A stretch of 64,000 nucleotides of DNA from Crossaster papposus. Taxonomy: Eukaryota; Echinodermata; Asteroidea; Velatida; Solasteridae. The stretch is taken from assembly GCA_037893245.1 (NCBI GenBank), contig JBAIAA010000888.1, forward strand, positions 1-64,000. The letters run 5' to 3'. This document shows, piece by piece, positions 32,353-42,000 of this stretch (positions within the stretch are counted from its first letter, which is position 1; each line of letters opens with the position of its first letter). The position numbers and the translations under genes were made by a program. The notes beneath the pieces were generated by a model. That model was not told the DNA's origin. It saw only the letters and a program-made list of their open reading frames with translations, and did not search any database.

Positions 32353-35300
32353 TTACTGACACCCTTGAAACTCAACCAACATCACAAGTTCGTGTATGGG
32401 GCGGACGTAGGTTCTTCCAGTCAAAGGCAGGCGCACACTGACCTCTCTGACACACCCATCATCTGCAGTGCACAAACCGTCAATCACTCCCATAGGCCAC
32501 TGGGTTCTCCTTGATCCCTTGTCTCGAAGCAACACTACATCGCCGACTTTGACGTTCCTTTGCTTCTCTTTCCATTTTCGTCTTGTCTGAAGAGTTGGAA
32601 GGTATTCAGCCTTCCACTTGGTCCAAAATTGATCGGCCATGATCTGTACCAACTTCCACTGGGCCTTATACATGTTTTGCTTCTTGTTCTCGATGACGAT
32701 CTCTTCGATGCAAGGGTGCTTTTGAGTCAACAACATGGTAGGAGTTAGGTACACCACATCTTCCGGATCAGTACTGAGTGGTAGTAAGGGCCTCGAGTTG
32801 ATGATACCACACACTTCTGCCATTAAAGTCACAAGGACTTCATGCGTCAAGTTCTTGTTCATGTTGTTCAAACACATACCATCGAGGACTCTTCGAGTTA
32901 CTCCTATCAACCTTTCCCATGCTCCCCCCATATGGGATGCATGGGGAGGGTTCAACTTCCATTCCATGTTATTGGATGTCATGAAGGACTGAAGCTCTTG
33001 AATGGCGCCTACAAAATTAGTTCCTTGGTCAGATCTAATTGTGCGGATTGGACCCCTGAGGGCGGTGAATCTACGCAGGGCATTGATAAATGACGAAGTT
33101 GACATCTCTTCAATAACTTCAATGTGGACGGCTCTGGATGACAGACAAGAGAACATGACGGCCCATCGTTTGCTCTTGGCAATACCACCTCGCGTCCTTC
33201 TTGCTACGACTTCCCAGGGCCCAAAGCAGTCTAGGCCTACATGTGTGAAGGCAGGTTCACATGACAGTCTGTCCTCAGGTAGGTCAGCCATGCGTTGTGT
33301 CGCTTGTTGTCCTCTGAGTCTCCTGCAGGGAACACAGTGATGAATAACAGAAGACACAAGTCTTTTACAACCGGTGATCCAGAACCCTGCTTCCCTTATT
33401 GCACCTTCTGTCAAATGCCTTCCCTGATGATGGATACCATTGTGAAAGTGTTGCACAAGTAGAGAGGCAACATGGCAACTCCCTGGTAAAATGACGGGGT
33501 GTTTGAACTTCACAGGAATGTTGCAGTTCTTCAGACGCCCACCTACACAGATTAGGCCATCTTCATTCATAACTGGGTTGACGTCCAATAGTGCAGAATC
33601 CTTTGGTAAGGGTCTGTGTTCATTGAGACAAGTTATCTCCCTATGGTAGTGCTTCTCCTGGAGACTCTGAAGCACTGTTCTCTCTACCTGAAACTTCAAC
33701 CGGCTATCTCTCAGACAGCAGTGGTGCCAACCCTTGCAGAGACATGAAGCCTGTGCGCCCTTGAAACATTGCACAATATGGGTCAATAGCATCAACACCC
33801 GGATGAAAGACTTCCAACTTGAGAACTTTTCAGCCCTCGTGGACAGGCTTGCACGACTCACCTCTGTCTTGATGACTCTAATCCCCTCATCATGTCTCAG
33901 TTCCTTGTCTAGTTCTGGTTCAATAAGGGGAAAGCTCAAGGGACTTCCGGACTCAACGTCTCTGTTATGCCACTGCTTGGGACCCATCAACCACGGACAA
34001 CTAGGAAGTTTAGAAGCCTCCATGCATCTTGTCCCTTGATCTGCAGGGTTATACTCTGATGCCACATAGTACCATTGCTGAGGGGTGCTGAACTGCAGAA
34101 TCTTATCAACCCGATTTGCCACAAAGGTGTGGAACCTTCTTGTTGTGTTGTTGATGTATCCCAAAACCACCTTGCTATCTGAGTGATAAGTGAAGCTTGC
34201 AGGGGAGAAGTCAAGATCCCTTGACACAGTCTTAGCTAATTCAATTGCCAGGACAGCAGAACACAATTCAAGACGAGGGATTGTATAGCCCTGTTTTGGT
34301 GCGATGCGAGACTTCCCAAGTACAAACCCAACTTGACTGCCTTGATGAGTGGTCGTGTGTAGGTACACCACTGCTGCAACTGCCTGTTCAGATGCGTCAC
34401 AAAACACATGTACATTTTCCTCGAGTATGTGACTTCTCATGCTTGTAGAGTATGCACGCGGTACCTGCAGCGTGAACAATTTCCCCAAGCCTGCCTTCCA
34501 CGCCTCCCATTCAGTGCGAAAGCTGGCCGGCAATGGTTCGTCCCAGTCCACACCAACTGCGAGCATATGGCGAAGTAAGACTCTCCCTTTCAACAAAACT
34601 GGGGAAAGAAAACCAAGAGGGTCAAAGACACTGTTAATGACTGCTAAGACACCACGCTTAGTAAAGGGCCTTTCTTTATAGTGACGGGAGAATGTGAATA
34701 CATCATCATGCAGTCTCCATTCCAGTCCCAGACTTCTTTGCAGAGGTACATCACTTCCCTCGATGTCAAGCTCGGCAATATCTTTGGCAATGTCGTCTTT
34801 GCGGAACTCACTCAGAACCTGCTGGCTGTTTGAGGCAATTTTGTGTAGTCTGACCTTGCCTCCTTCCATCAGGGCTTTCTGGGTGCGTTTCAACAGTGAC
34901 ACAGCCGTTTGGGGGTCGTCGCATGACTTAAGACCGTCATCCACATAGAAGTTCCTCTGTACGAACTCTTTCACATCTGGGTCAGCGTCCTCCACGATAG
35001 CACGGAGCCCGTAATTTGCAACTGGAGGGGAAGGCTTGTTACCGAACACATGGACACACATGCGGTATTCAATCATTTTCCGGCCAAACACGTTGTCTTC
35101 ATACCAGAAGAACCTCAAATAGTCTCTCTGTTCTGGAGGCACTTTGAAGCAGTAGAACATGCTTTCAATGTCAGCGCATACCGCAACTCGCCCAGTTCTG
35201 AACCTCAACAGAACCCCCAACAGATTGTTGGTAAGGTCGGGACCTTTGAGGAGGACTTGGTTCAGAGACAGCCCTTCAAATGATGCTGAAGAGTCGAATA

Positions 35301-37983
35301 CTCCCCTTATCTTGTTAGGTTTGTTGGGGTGATAAACCCCAAACAGCGGAAGATACCAGCATTCTACATCATCTGCAATAGGCGATGCCTTCTCTGCGTG
35401 TCCCTTGTCAATGATTCCATTCATGAAGGTAACTAAGTGTTCCTTTTTCTTGGGATCTCTACATAGGCTTGCATGGAGGGACTTGGCTCTTTTCCATGCC
35501 ATCTCTCTGTTCTTGGGCAGTTTTGGTCTTGTTGATCTGAAAGGAAGTGGGGCTTGCCACTGACCATCTTCATTAAGTCTTCCTTTGGACTTCATCAAAC
35601 TCAAGAACTGTGCCTCTTCTCTTGAGGGACTGATCGAGTCTTCTCCCAAATCAAAAAGATCAGGAACTGTTGGCTGGCTGACGCTACGTTCGTAGAGGTC
35701 ACAAACTTGGATGGAGCTTCGACATGGTTCGAAAACAGTGCTCGGGCGTCCTGTGTTGTGCAGAAGTTCAGTCTTGTAGACTGATATACCATCTTTCTTG
35801 TGGAGTCCATTCAAACAGACATCACCGACGATGACCCATCCAAGGTCCAATCGCTGTGCATATGGGGCGTTATCAGGTCCGTTAATTTGTTCTCTAACTT
35901 TGTGCGCTTGCAGCACATCCCTTCCGATGAGGAGCAGAATGGGAATTGCCGGGTCGATTGGCTCTATCTCGTTGGCAATTCGCTGGAGATGTGGATGGTG
36001 TAGAGCAACTTCTGGTGATGGTATTTCATCCAACTTGTCTGGAATCCTATCGCACTCTCTCACGAAGGGCAGCTTGATACGTGTTCGACCATCTGTCGAC
36101 TTGATCCAGAGCTTAACTGTGTCTCGTCCTGTGACTTCACTTGAGCCAGCACATGTTTTCATCGCGTAGGTGGTGGGTGGAGAGGATATCCCAAGAAGGT
36201 CAAAGATTTCAGCTTTCGCCAGGGTCGAGTTGCTTTGATCGTCAATTACTGCATATGCTGAAACTGTCTGCTCTTGGCGATCTTCTGTGTACACTTCCAC
36301 CTTGCATATCTTTGCACAGGACTTTCCACCAGGAAAGAAGCCGCACACATTCGTGCATGCATTGGTAATCTCGTTTAATGAGCCTGTCATTTTGTCTGCA
36401 CCCTTGCTACCACTCTGTTCTTCGAACGGCTGTAGAGGTCTTCGGACATGAAGAGCGGTGACATGTCTGTCGCTGCCACAATCTTCACATTTGATGGGGT
36501 TTTTGCAGTCTTTGGCGACATGTTTTGTGGTCATACAACACTTGTAACACACCCCCAACTCTTTCAATTGCTGTTTGCGTTCCTGTAGTGGTTTCTTTCG
36601 GAAGAGCCGACACTCGTGTAGTGGGTGCAGTGAGTTATGCGTAATACACATCTGCAAGTTTGCTTCCCTAGGCTTGGTAGTATTGATGACCTCTGTCTTC
36701 CGAACACTGACTGGTTTGGTAGACTTCACCGTGTTGCTAGGGCCAATAGACTCCAATGGCGCACAGGGTTGACCAACTAGAAAACTTGGGTCGCTTCGCA
36801 TCTTTGCTTCTGAATGGATGAAACCATGAAACACCTTAAAGGGTGGAAATAACCCGGCGTTGAAACTCTTGAATTTTGATCCATGTTTCATCCACTTGTC
36901 TTGGAGCCCTGGTGTTAGCTTTTGAACTATGGGGTTAATGCCATGGGCAGAGTCTAAACTCGCTAGACCGGGGTACTTCCCTGACTTTTTGAGGTGCAAA
37001 ACCTCTAGGAGCAAGTGATCAAGCTGGAGAAGTTTACTAGATTCCTTTGCTGAAAGCTTTGGAAATTCCTGAAGACGTGTCATGACATTTAATTCTATGG
37101 CCTCTGGCGAGCCATACTTATTATCTAGCAAGTCCCAAATTTGCTTTAATGCCTCGGCAGGTTGGTCAATGTAGACCGAGTGTAGTGGTTCCACCATTTT
37201 CCTTGAGTCATTCCCTAACCATTTCATGACAAGATTCAGTTCTTGGGAAGGTGGTACGTTCAGTTCCTTTACTGTACTGACAATCGAAGACTTCCAGGTT
37301 CTGTACATGGCTGTAGAATCATTAAAGGTTCGAAGGCTCAAGGCTAACAACTCCTTTCTGAACATGATGTTTCCCATCTCAGTCATTATGTTCACTGGTT
37401 GTGGTTGAGATTGTCGGGCGACACTGACAGGAGACACTTGTGGGGTGAGATCGGCTGCTTGATTCACAGGAGACGACTGTGGGTTAAGATGGGCCGGCTG
37501 GTTGACTAGAAATGGTTGCGGGGCGGGATCGGCCAGCTGGGTGACAGGAGACGTGAATGGGTTAGGATGAGTAACGGCCAAAGAGCTTGAGGTGGTGGGC
37601 ACGACTGGGGGTGGCAGGGTACGATTGATCTCCTCAAGGGGTGTATCAAAGATGTTTGAACTTTGAAATGGTTGACCTGACCACCATGGATCGCTTAACA
37701 ACAGCGGAGAAGCTGCTTGTTTCATTTCTGAGTTCGCTTCATGATCAGGCGAATCAGCTTCTAAAGATTCATAGACCTGTTCTTCAGCTTCTGCCTCTGC
37801 AAGTGCGGTTTCTTGCTCGAACCGACTCTTCTGTTGTTTCAACTTAAGCTCTGCATGCTCAAGTTGTTCCATCTGAACAAGTCTTTGTAGACGAACCTTC
37901 AATGCTGCTTTCTTTGCTGATGCTCTCGCCTTGGAAGACGCCGAGCTTCCACACGAACTGATGGATGACATGTTGTCCGCCAT
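32353..37983 (-). CDS. BEL/Pao gag-pol polyprotein, copy 1
   Basis: One intact frame of 1876 residues starts 40 bases inside the body. Domains in order: N-terminal coiled/charged region (about 20-75); BEL gag-like domain of the DUF1759 type (about 219-330, FNDSTAMYRTWK to LLLEVLHLK); a zinc knuckle CYKCCMTTKHVAKDC (about 478-492); an aspartic-protease-like DUF1758 region (VIDDQSNSTL, about 580); reverse transcriptase with DIESMFYCFKV and YVDD (about 1011-1014); RNase H (VFCDASEQ, about 1194); integrase HHCC zinc domain (HHQGRHLT to CVPC, about 1516-1555); the integrase core (D in HVGLDCFG about 1583, D in IRSDQGTNF about 1652, E in GGAWERL about 1690); and a C-terminal DUF5641-type tail (VGDVVLLRD). 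No envelope gene follows. All catalytic residues are present and there is no stop, so the copy looks recently active. Confidence 0.95.
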   Translation of the reverse strand: MADNMSSISSCGSSASSKARASAKKAALKVRLQRLVQMEQLEHAELKLKQQKSRFEQETALAEAEAEEQVYESLEADSPDHEANSEMKQAASPLLLSDPWWSGQPFQSSNIFDTPLEEINRTLPPPVVPTTSSSLAVTHPNPFTSPVTQLADPAPQPFLVNQPAHLNPQSSPVNQAADLTPQVSPVSVARQSQPQPVNIMTEMGNIMFRKELLALSLRTFNDSTAMYRTWKSSIVSTVKELNVPPSQELNLVMKWLGNDSRKMVEPLHSVYIDQPAEALKQIWDLLDNKYGSPEAIELNVMTRLQEFPKLSAKESSKLLQLDHLLLEVLHLKKSGKYPGLASLDSAHGINPIVQKLTPGLQDKWMKHGSKFKSFNAGLFPPFKVFHGFIHSEAKMRSDPSFLVGQPCAPLESIGPSNTVKSTKPVSVRKTEVINTTKPREANLQMCITHNSLHPLHECRLFRKKPLQERKQQLKELGVCYKCCMTTKHVAKDCKNPIKCEDCGSDRHVTALHVRRPLQPFEEQSGSKGADKMTGSLNEITNACTNVCGFFPGGKSCAKICKVEVYTEDRQEQTVSAYAVIDDQSNSTLAKAEIFDLLGISSPPTTYAMKTCAGSSEVTGRDTVKLWIKSTDGRTRIKLPFVRECDRIPDKLDEIPSPEVALHHPHLQRIANEIEPIDPAIPILLLIGRDVLQAHKVREQINGPDNAPYAQRLDLGWVIVGDVCLNGLHKKDGISVYKTELLHNTGRPSTVFEPCRSSIQVCDLYERSVSQPTVPDLFDLGEDSISPSREEAQFLSLMKSKGRLNEDGQWQAPLPFRSTRPKLPKNREMAWKRAKSLHASLCRDPKKKEHLVTFMNGIIDKGHAEKASPIADDVECWYLPLFGVYHPNKPNKIRGVFDSSASFEGLSLNQVLLKGPDLTNNLLGVLLRFRTGRVAVCADIESMFYCFKVPPEQRDYLRFFWYEDNVFGRKMIEYRMCVHVFGNKPSPPVANYGLRAIVEDADPDVKEFVQRNFYVDDGLKSCDDPQTAVSLLKRTQKALMEGGKVRLHKIASNSQQVLSEFRKDDIAKDIAELDIEGSDVPLQRSLGLEWRLHDDVFTFSRHYKERPFTKRGVLAVINSVFDPLGFLSPVLLKGRVLLRHMLAVGVDWDEPLPASFRTEWEAWKAGLGKLFTLQVPRAYSTSMRSHILEENVHVFCDASEQAVAAVVYLHTTTHQGSQVGFVLGKSRIAPKQGYTIPRLELCSAVLAIELAKTVSRDLDFSPASFTYHSDSKVVLGYINNTTRRFHTFVANRVDKILQFSTPQQWYYVASEYNPADQGTRCMEASKLPSCPWLMGPKQWHNRDVESGSPLSFPLIEPELDKELRHDEGIRVIKTEVSRASLSTRAEKFSSWKSFIRVLMLLTHIVQCFKGAQASCLCKGWHHCCLRDSRLKFQVERTVLQSLQEKHYHREITCLNEHRPLPKDSALLDVNPVMNEDGLICVGGRLKNCNIPVKFKHPVILPGSCHVASLLVQHFHNGIHHQGRHLTEGAIREAGFWITGCKRLVSSVIHHCVPCRRLRGQQATQRMADLPEDRLSCEPAFTHVGLDCFGPWEVVARRTRGGIAKSKRWAVMFSCLSSRAVHIEVIEEMSTSSFINALRRFTALRGPIRTIRSDQGTNFVGAIQELQSFMTSNNMEWKLNPPHASHMGGAWERLIGVTRRVLDGMCLNNMNKNLTHEVLVTLMAEVCGIINSRPLLPLSTDPEDVVYLTPTMLLTQKHPCIEEIVIENKKQNMYKAQWKLVQIMADQFWTKWKAEYLPTLQTRRKWKEKQRNVKVGDVVLLRDKGSRRTQWPMGVIDGLCTADDGCVREVSVRLPLTGRTYVRPIHELVMLVEFQGCQ

Positions 37984-38023
37984 GTTATCGTCCAGTTGGC
38001 GAAATTGGAAACAGCTCTTTTAC

Positions 38024-38999
38024 TATTCTGGCCTTGGGGAGTGTGGGACGCCCCCTATCCAGTTAGTGAACCAGCACACAAGGACACCAATGTAGGTACA
38101 GAGATTTATTCCTACTGCGTACGGTAAACTGTAAACAAAACAATTAAAGATAATTACAATGAGAAACTGCTACGAAGCAGAAGGTGATACAATGACATGG
38201 AATGATTTCCCTTACATAAAAATACATGTAGCACAAGGTAGTGTAGCAGGAACAACAATTATTAAAAAATAGGTACATAGCATACATGTACATACATGTG
38301 TATATAACAGAATTTCTGATCGGAATGATTAAAGCTTACTATGTATCAAGTGTCCCCAATCTAGTACACAAATACAATTGTTTCATCCAATGGTAATTAA
38401 ACATTATGCTAGTGAGATTTCCCAAAAGGGACAACAGGTGTGGGCAAATCCAACTATAAAGTACATTTACATGTACAAGAGAAAGACTTACAGAGCTGTT
38501 GTGTCTCCAAACGTACAAATGCTGTCAAACAGTGAGTGCCACAAGTCCTAGTGCATTGTAACCTAGGGTGAATGCACCAATAAGCTATATTAACAATCAG
38601 AGAATATAAGTAAATGCAAACTGTACACTGACTTTATAACAATGAAAATTGATACATACAGTACATGTGGACGCATAGTAAACAAACATGGCTGCCCCCT
38701 ACATAAATGAGAACTTCACACAAAATCTTAGATAAGTAACGATTGAGTAATCTTAAGTTACATCCAAGTATAGGTAAATTGTATCAAACTCACTGGCAAT
38801 TATCAGTACGGTGAACGTATACATCAAATCGTAAAAGGTTGTCAAAAAGACAAAAAACACAGAAAGATTTGTACAAAAATATACCGACGCGTTTGGTCGG
38901 CTGGCGGCTGGCGCCCAAAACGCTAAAACAGAAGGGGGCGCTGTTGCTACTTGTCAGTAGCACAGAAGGTGTCACTGAACCAAAACTGCGATCAGCACA
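38024..38999 (-). repeat. BEL LTR 2 (shared by both copies)
   Basis: 976 bp, same sequence as the other two LTRs. It serves as 5' LTR for copy 1 and 3' LTR for copy 2. The body edge on its left reads TTTAC before TATTCTGG in the plus strand. Confidence 0.95.
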
Positions 39000-39073
39000 C
39001 TCCCCCTGTGATGTGAGCAACATCGCAATAAAACCAAATTATCAAGGATCATGCAACCACAGTCGATGACAGT

Positions 39074-42000
39074 TTACTGACACCCTTGAAACTCAACCAA
39101 CATCACAAGTTCGTGTATGGGGCGGACGTAGGTTCTTCCAGTCAAAGGCAGGCGCACACTGACCTCTCTGACACACCCATCATCTGCAGTGCACAAACCG
39201 TCAATCACTCCCATAGGCCACTGGGTTCTCCTTGATCCCTTGTCTCGAAGCAACACTACATCGCCGACTTTGACGTTCCTTTGCTTCTCTTTCCATTTTC
39301 GTCTTGTCTGAAGAGTTGGAAGGTATTCAGCCTTCCACTTGGTCCAAAATTGATCGGCCATGATCTGTACCAACTTCCACTGGGCCTTATACATGTTTTG
39401 CTTCTTGTTCTCGATGACGATCTCTTCGATGCAAGGGTGCTTTTGAGTCAACAACATGGTAGGAGTTAGGTACACCACATCTTCCGGATCAGTACTGAGT
39501 GGTAGTAAGGGCCTCGAGTTGATGATACCACACACTTCTGCCATTAAAGTCACAAGGACTTCATGCGTCAAGTTCTTGTTCATGTTGTTCAAACACATAC
39601 CATCGAGGACTCTTCGAGTTACTCCTATCAACCTTTCCCATGCTCCCCCCATATGGGATGCATGGGGAGGGTTCAACTTCCATTCCATGTTATTGGATGT
39701 CATGAAGGACTGAAGCTCTTGAATGGCGCCTACAAAATTAGTTCCTTGGTCAGATCTAATTGTGCGGATTGGACCCCTGAGGGCGGTGAATCTACGCAGG
39801 GCATTGATAAATGACGAAGTTGACATCTCTTCAATAACTTCAATGTGGACGGCTCTGGATGACAGACAAGAGAACATGACGGCCCATCGTTTGCTCTTGG
39901 CAATACCACCTCGCGTCCTTCTTGCTACGACTTCCCAGGGCCCAAAGCAGTCTAGGCCTACATGTGTGAAGGCAGGTTCACATGACAGTCTGTCCTCAGG
40001 TAGGTCAGCCATGCGTTGTGTCGCTTGTTGTCCTCTGAGTCTCCTGCAGGGAACACAGTGATGAATAACAGAAGACACAAGTCTTTTACAACCGGTGATC
40101 CAGAACCCTGCTTCCCTTATTGCACCTTCTGTCAAATGCCTTCCCTGATGATGGATACCATTGTGAAAGTGTTGCACAAGTAGAGAGGCAACATGGCAAC
40201 TCCCTGGTAAAATGACGGGGTGTTTGAACTTCACAGGAATGTTGCAGTTCTTCAGACGCCCACCTACACAGATTAGGCCATCTTCATTCATAACTGGGTT
40301 GACGTCCAATAGTGCAGAATCCTTTGGTAAGGGTCTGTGTTCATTGAGACAAGTTATCTCCCTATGGTAGTGCTTCTCCTGGAGACTCTGAAGCACTGTT
40401 CTCTCTACCTGAAACTTCAACCGGCTATCTCTCAGACAGCAGTGGTGCCAACCCTTGCAGAGACATGAAGCCTGTGCGCCCTTGAAACATTGCACAATAT
40501 GGGTCAATAGCATCAACACCCGGATGAAAGACTTCCAACTTGAGAACTTTTCAGCCCTCGTGGACAGGCTTGCACGACTCACCTCTGTCTTGATGACTCT
40601 AATCCCCTCATCATGTCTCAGTTCCTTGTCTAGTTCTGGTTCAATAAGGGGAAAGCTCAAGGGACTTCCGGACTCAACGTCTCTGTTATGCCACTGCTTG
40701 GGACCCATCAACCACGGACAACTAGGAAGTTTAGAAGCCTCCATGCATCTTGTCCCTTGATCTGCAGGGTTATACTCTGATGCCACATAGTACCATTGCT
40801 GAGGGGTGCTGAACTGCAGAATCTTATCAACCCGATTTGCCACAAAGGTGTGGAACCTTCTTGTTGTGTTGTTGATGTATCCCAAAACCACCTTGCTATC
40901 TGAGTGATAAGTGAAGCTTGCAGGGGAGAAGTCAAGATCCCTTGACACAGTCTTAGCTAATTCAATTGCCAGGACAGCAGAACACAATTCAAGACGAGGG
41001 ATTGTATAGCCCTGTTTTGGTGCGATGCGAGACTTCCCAAGTACAAACCCAACTTGACTGCCTTGATGAGTGGTCGTGTGTAGGTACACCACTGCTGCAA
41101 CTGCCTGTTCAGATGCGTCACAAAACACATGTACATTTTCCTCGAGTATGTGACTTCTCATGCTTGTAGAGTATGCACGCGGTACCTGCAGCGTGAACAA
41201 TTTCCCCAAGCCTGCCTTCCACGCCTCCCATTCAGTGCGAAAGCTGGCCGGCAATGGTTCGTCCCAGTCCACACCAACTGCGAGCATATGGCGAAGTAAG
41301 ACTCTCCCTTTCAACAAAACTGGGGAAAGAAAACCAAGAGGGTCAAAGACACTGTTAATGACTGCTAAGACACCACGCTTAGTAAAGGGCCTTTCTTTAT
41401 AGTGACGGGAGAATGTGAATACATCATCATGCAGTCTCCATTCCAGTCCCAGACTTCTTTGCAGAGGTACATCACTTCCCTCGATGTCAAGCTCGGCAAT
41501 ATCTTTGGCAATGTCGTCTTTGCGGAACTCACTCAGAACCTGCTGGCTGTTTGAGGCAATTTTGTGTAGTCTGACCTTGCCTCCTTCCATCAGGGCTTTC
41601 TGGGTGCGTTTCAACAGTGACACAGCCGTTTGGGGGTCGTCGCATGACTTAAGACCGTCATCCACATAGAAGTTCCTCTGTACGAACTCTTTCACATCTG
41701 GGTCAGCGTCCTCCACGATAGCACGGAGCCCGTAATTTGCAACTGGAGGGGAAGGCTTGTTACCGAACACATGGACACACATGCGGTATTCAATCATTTT
41801 CCGGCCAAACACGTTGTCTTCATACCAGAAGAACCTCAAATAGTCTCTCTGTTCTGGAGGCACTTTGAAGCAGTAGAACATGCTTTCAATGTCAGCGCAT
41901 ACCGCAACTCGCCCAGTTCTGAACCTCAACAGAACCCCCAACAGATTGTTGGTAAGGTCGGGACCTTTGAGGAGGACTTGGTTCAGAGACAGCCCTTCAA

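Noticed and set aside
32560-37847. Plus-strand ORFs opposite the BEL polyprotein
   Set aside because: Shadows of the intact minus-strand gene; repeated identically in copy 2 for the same reason.
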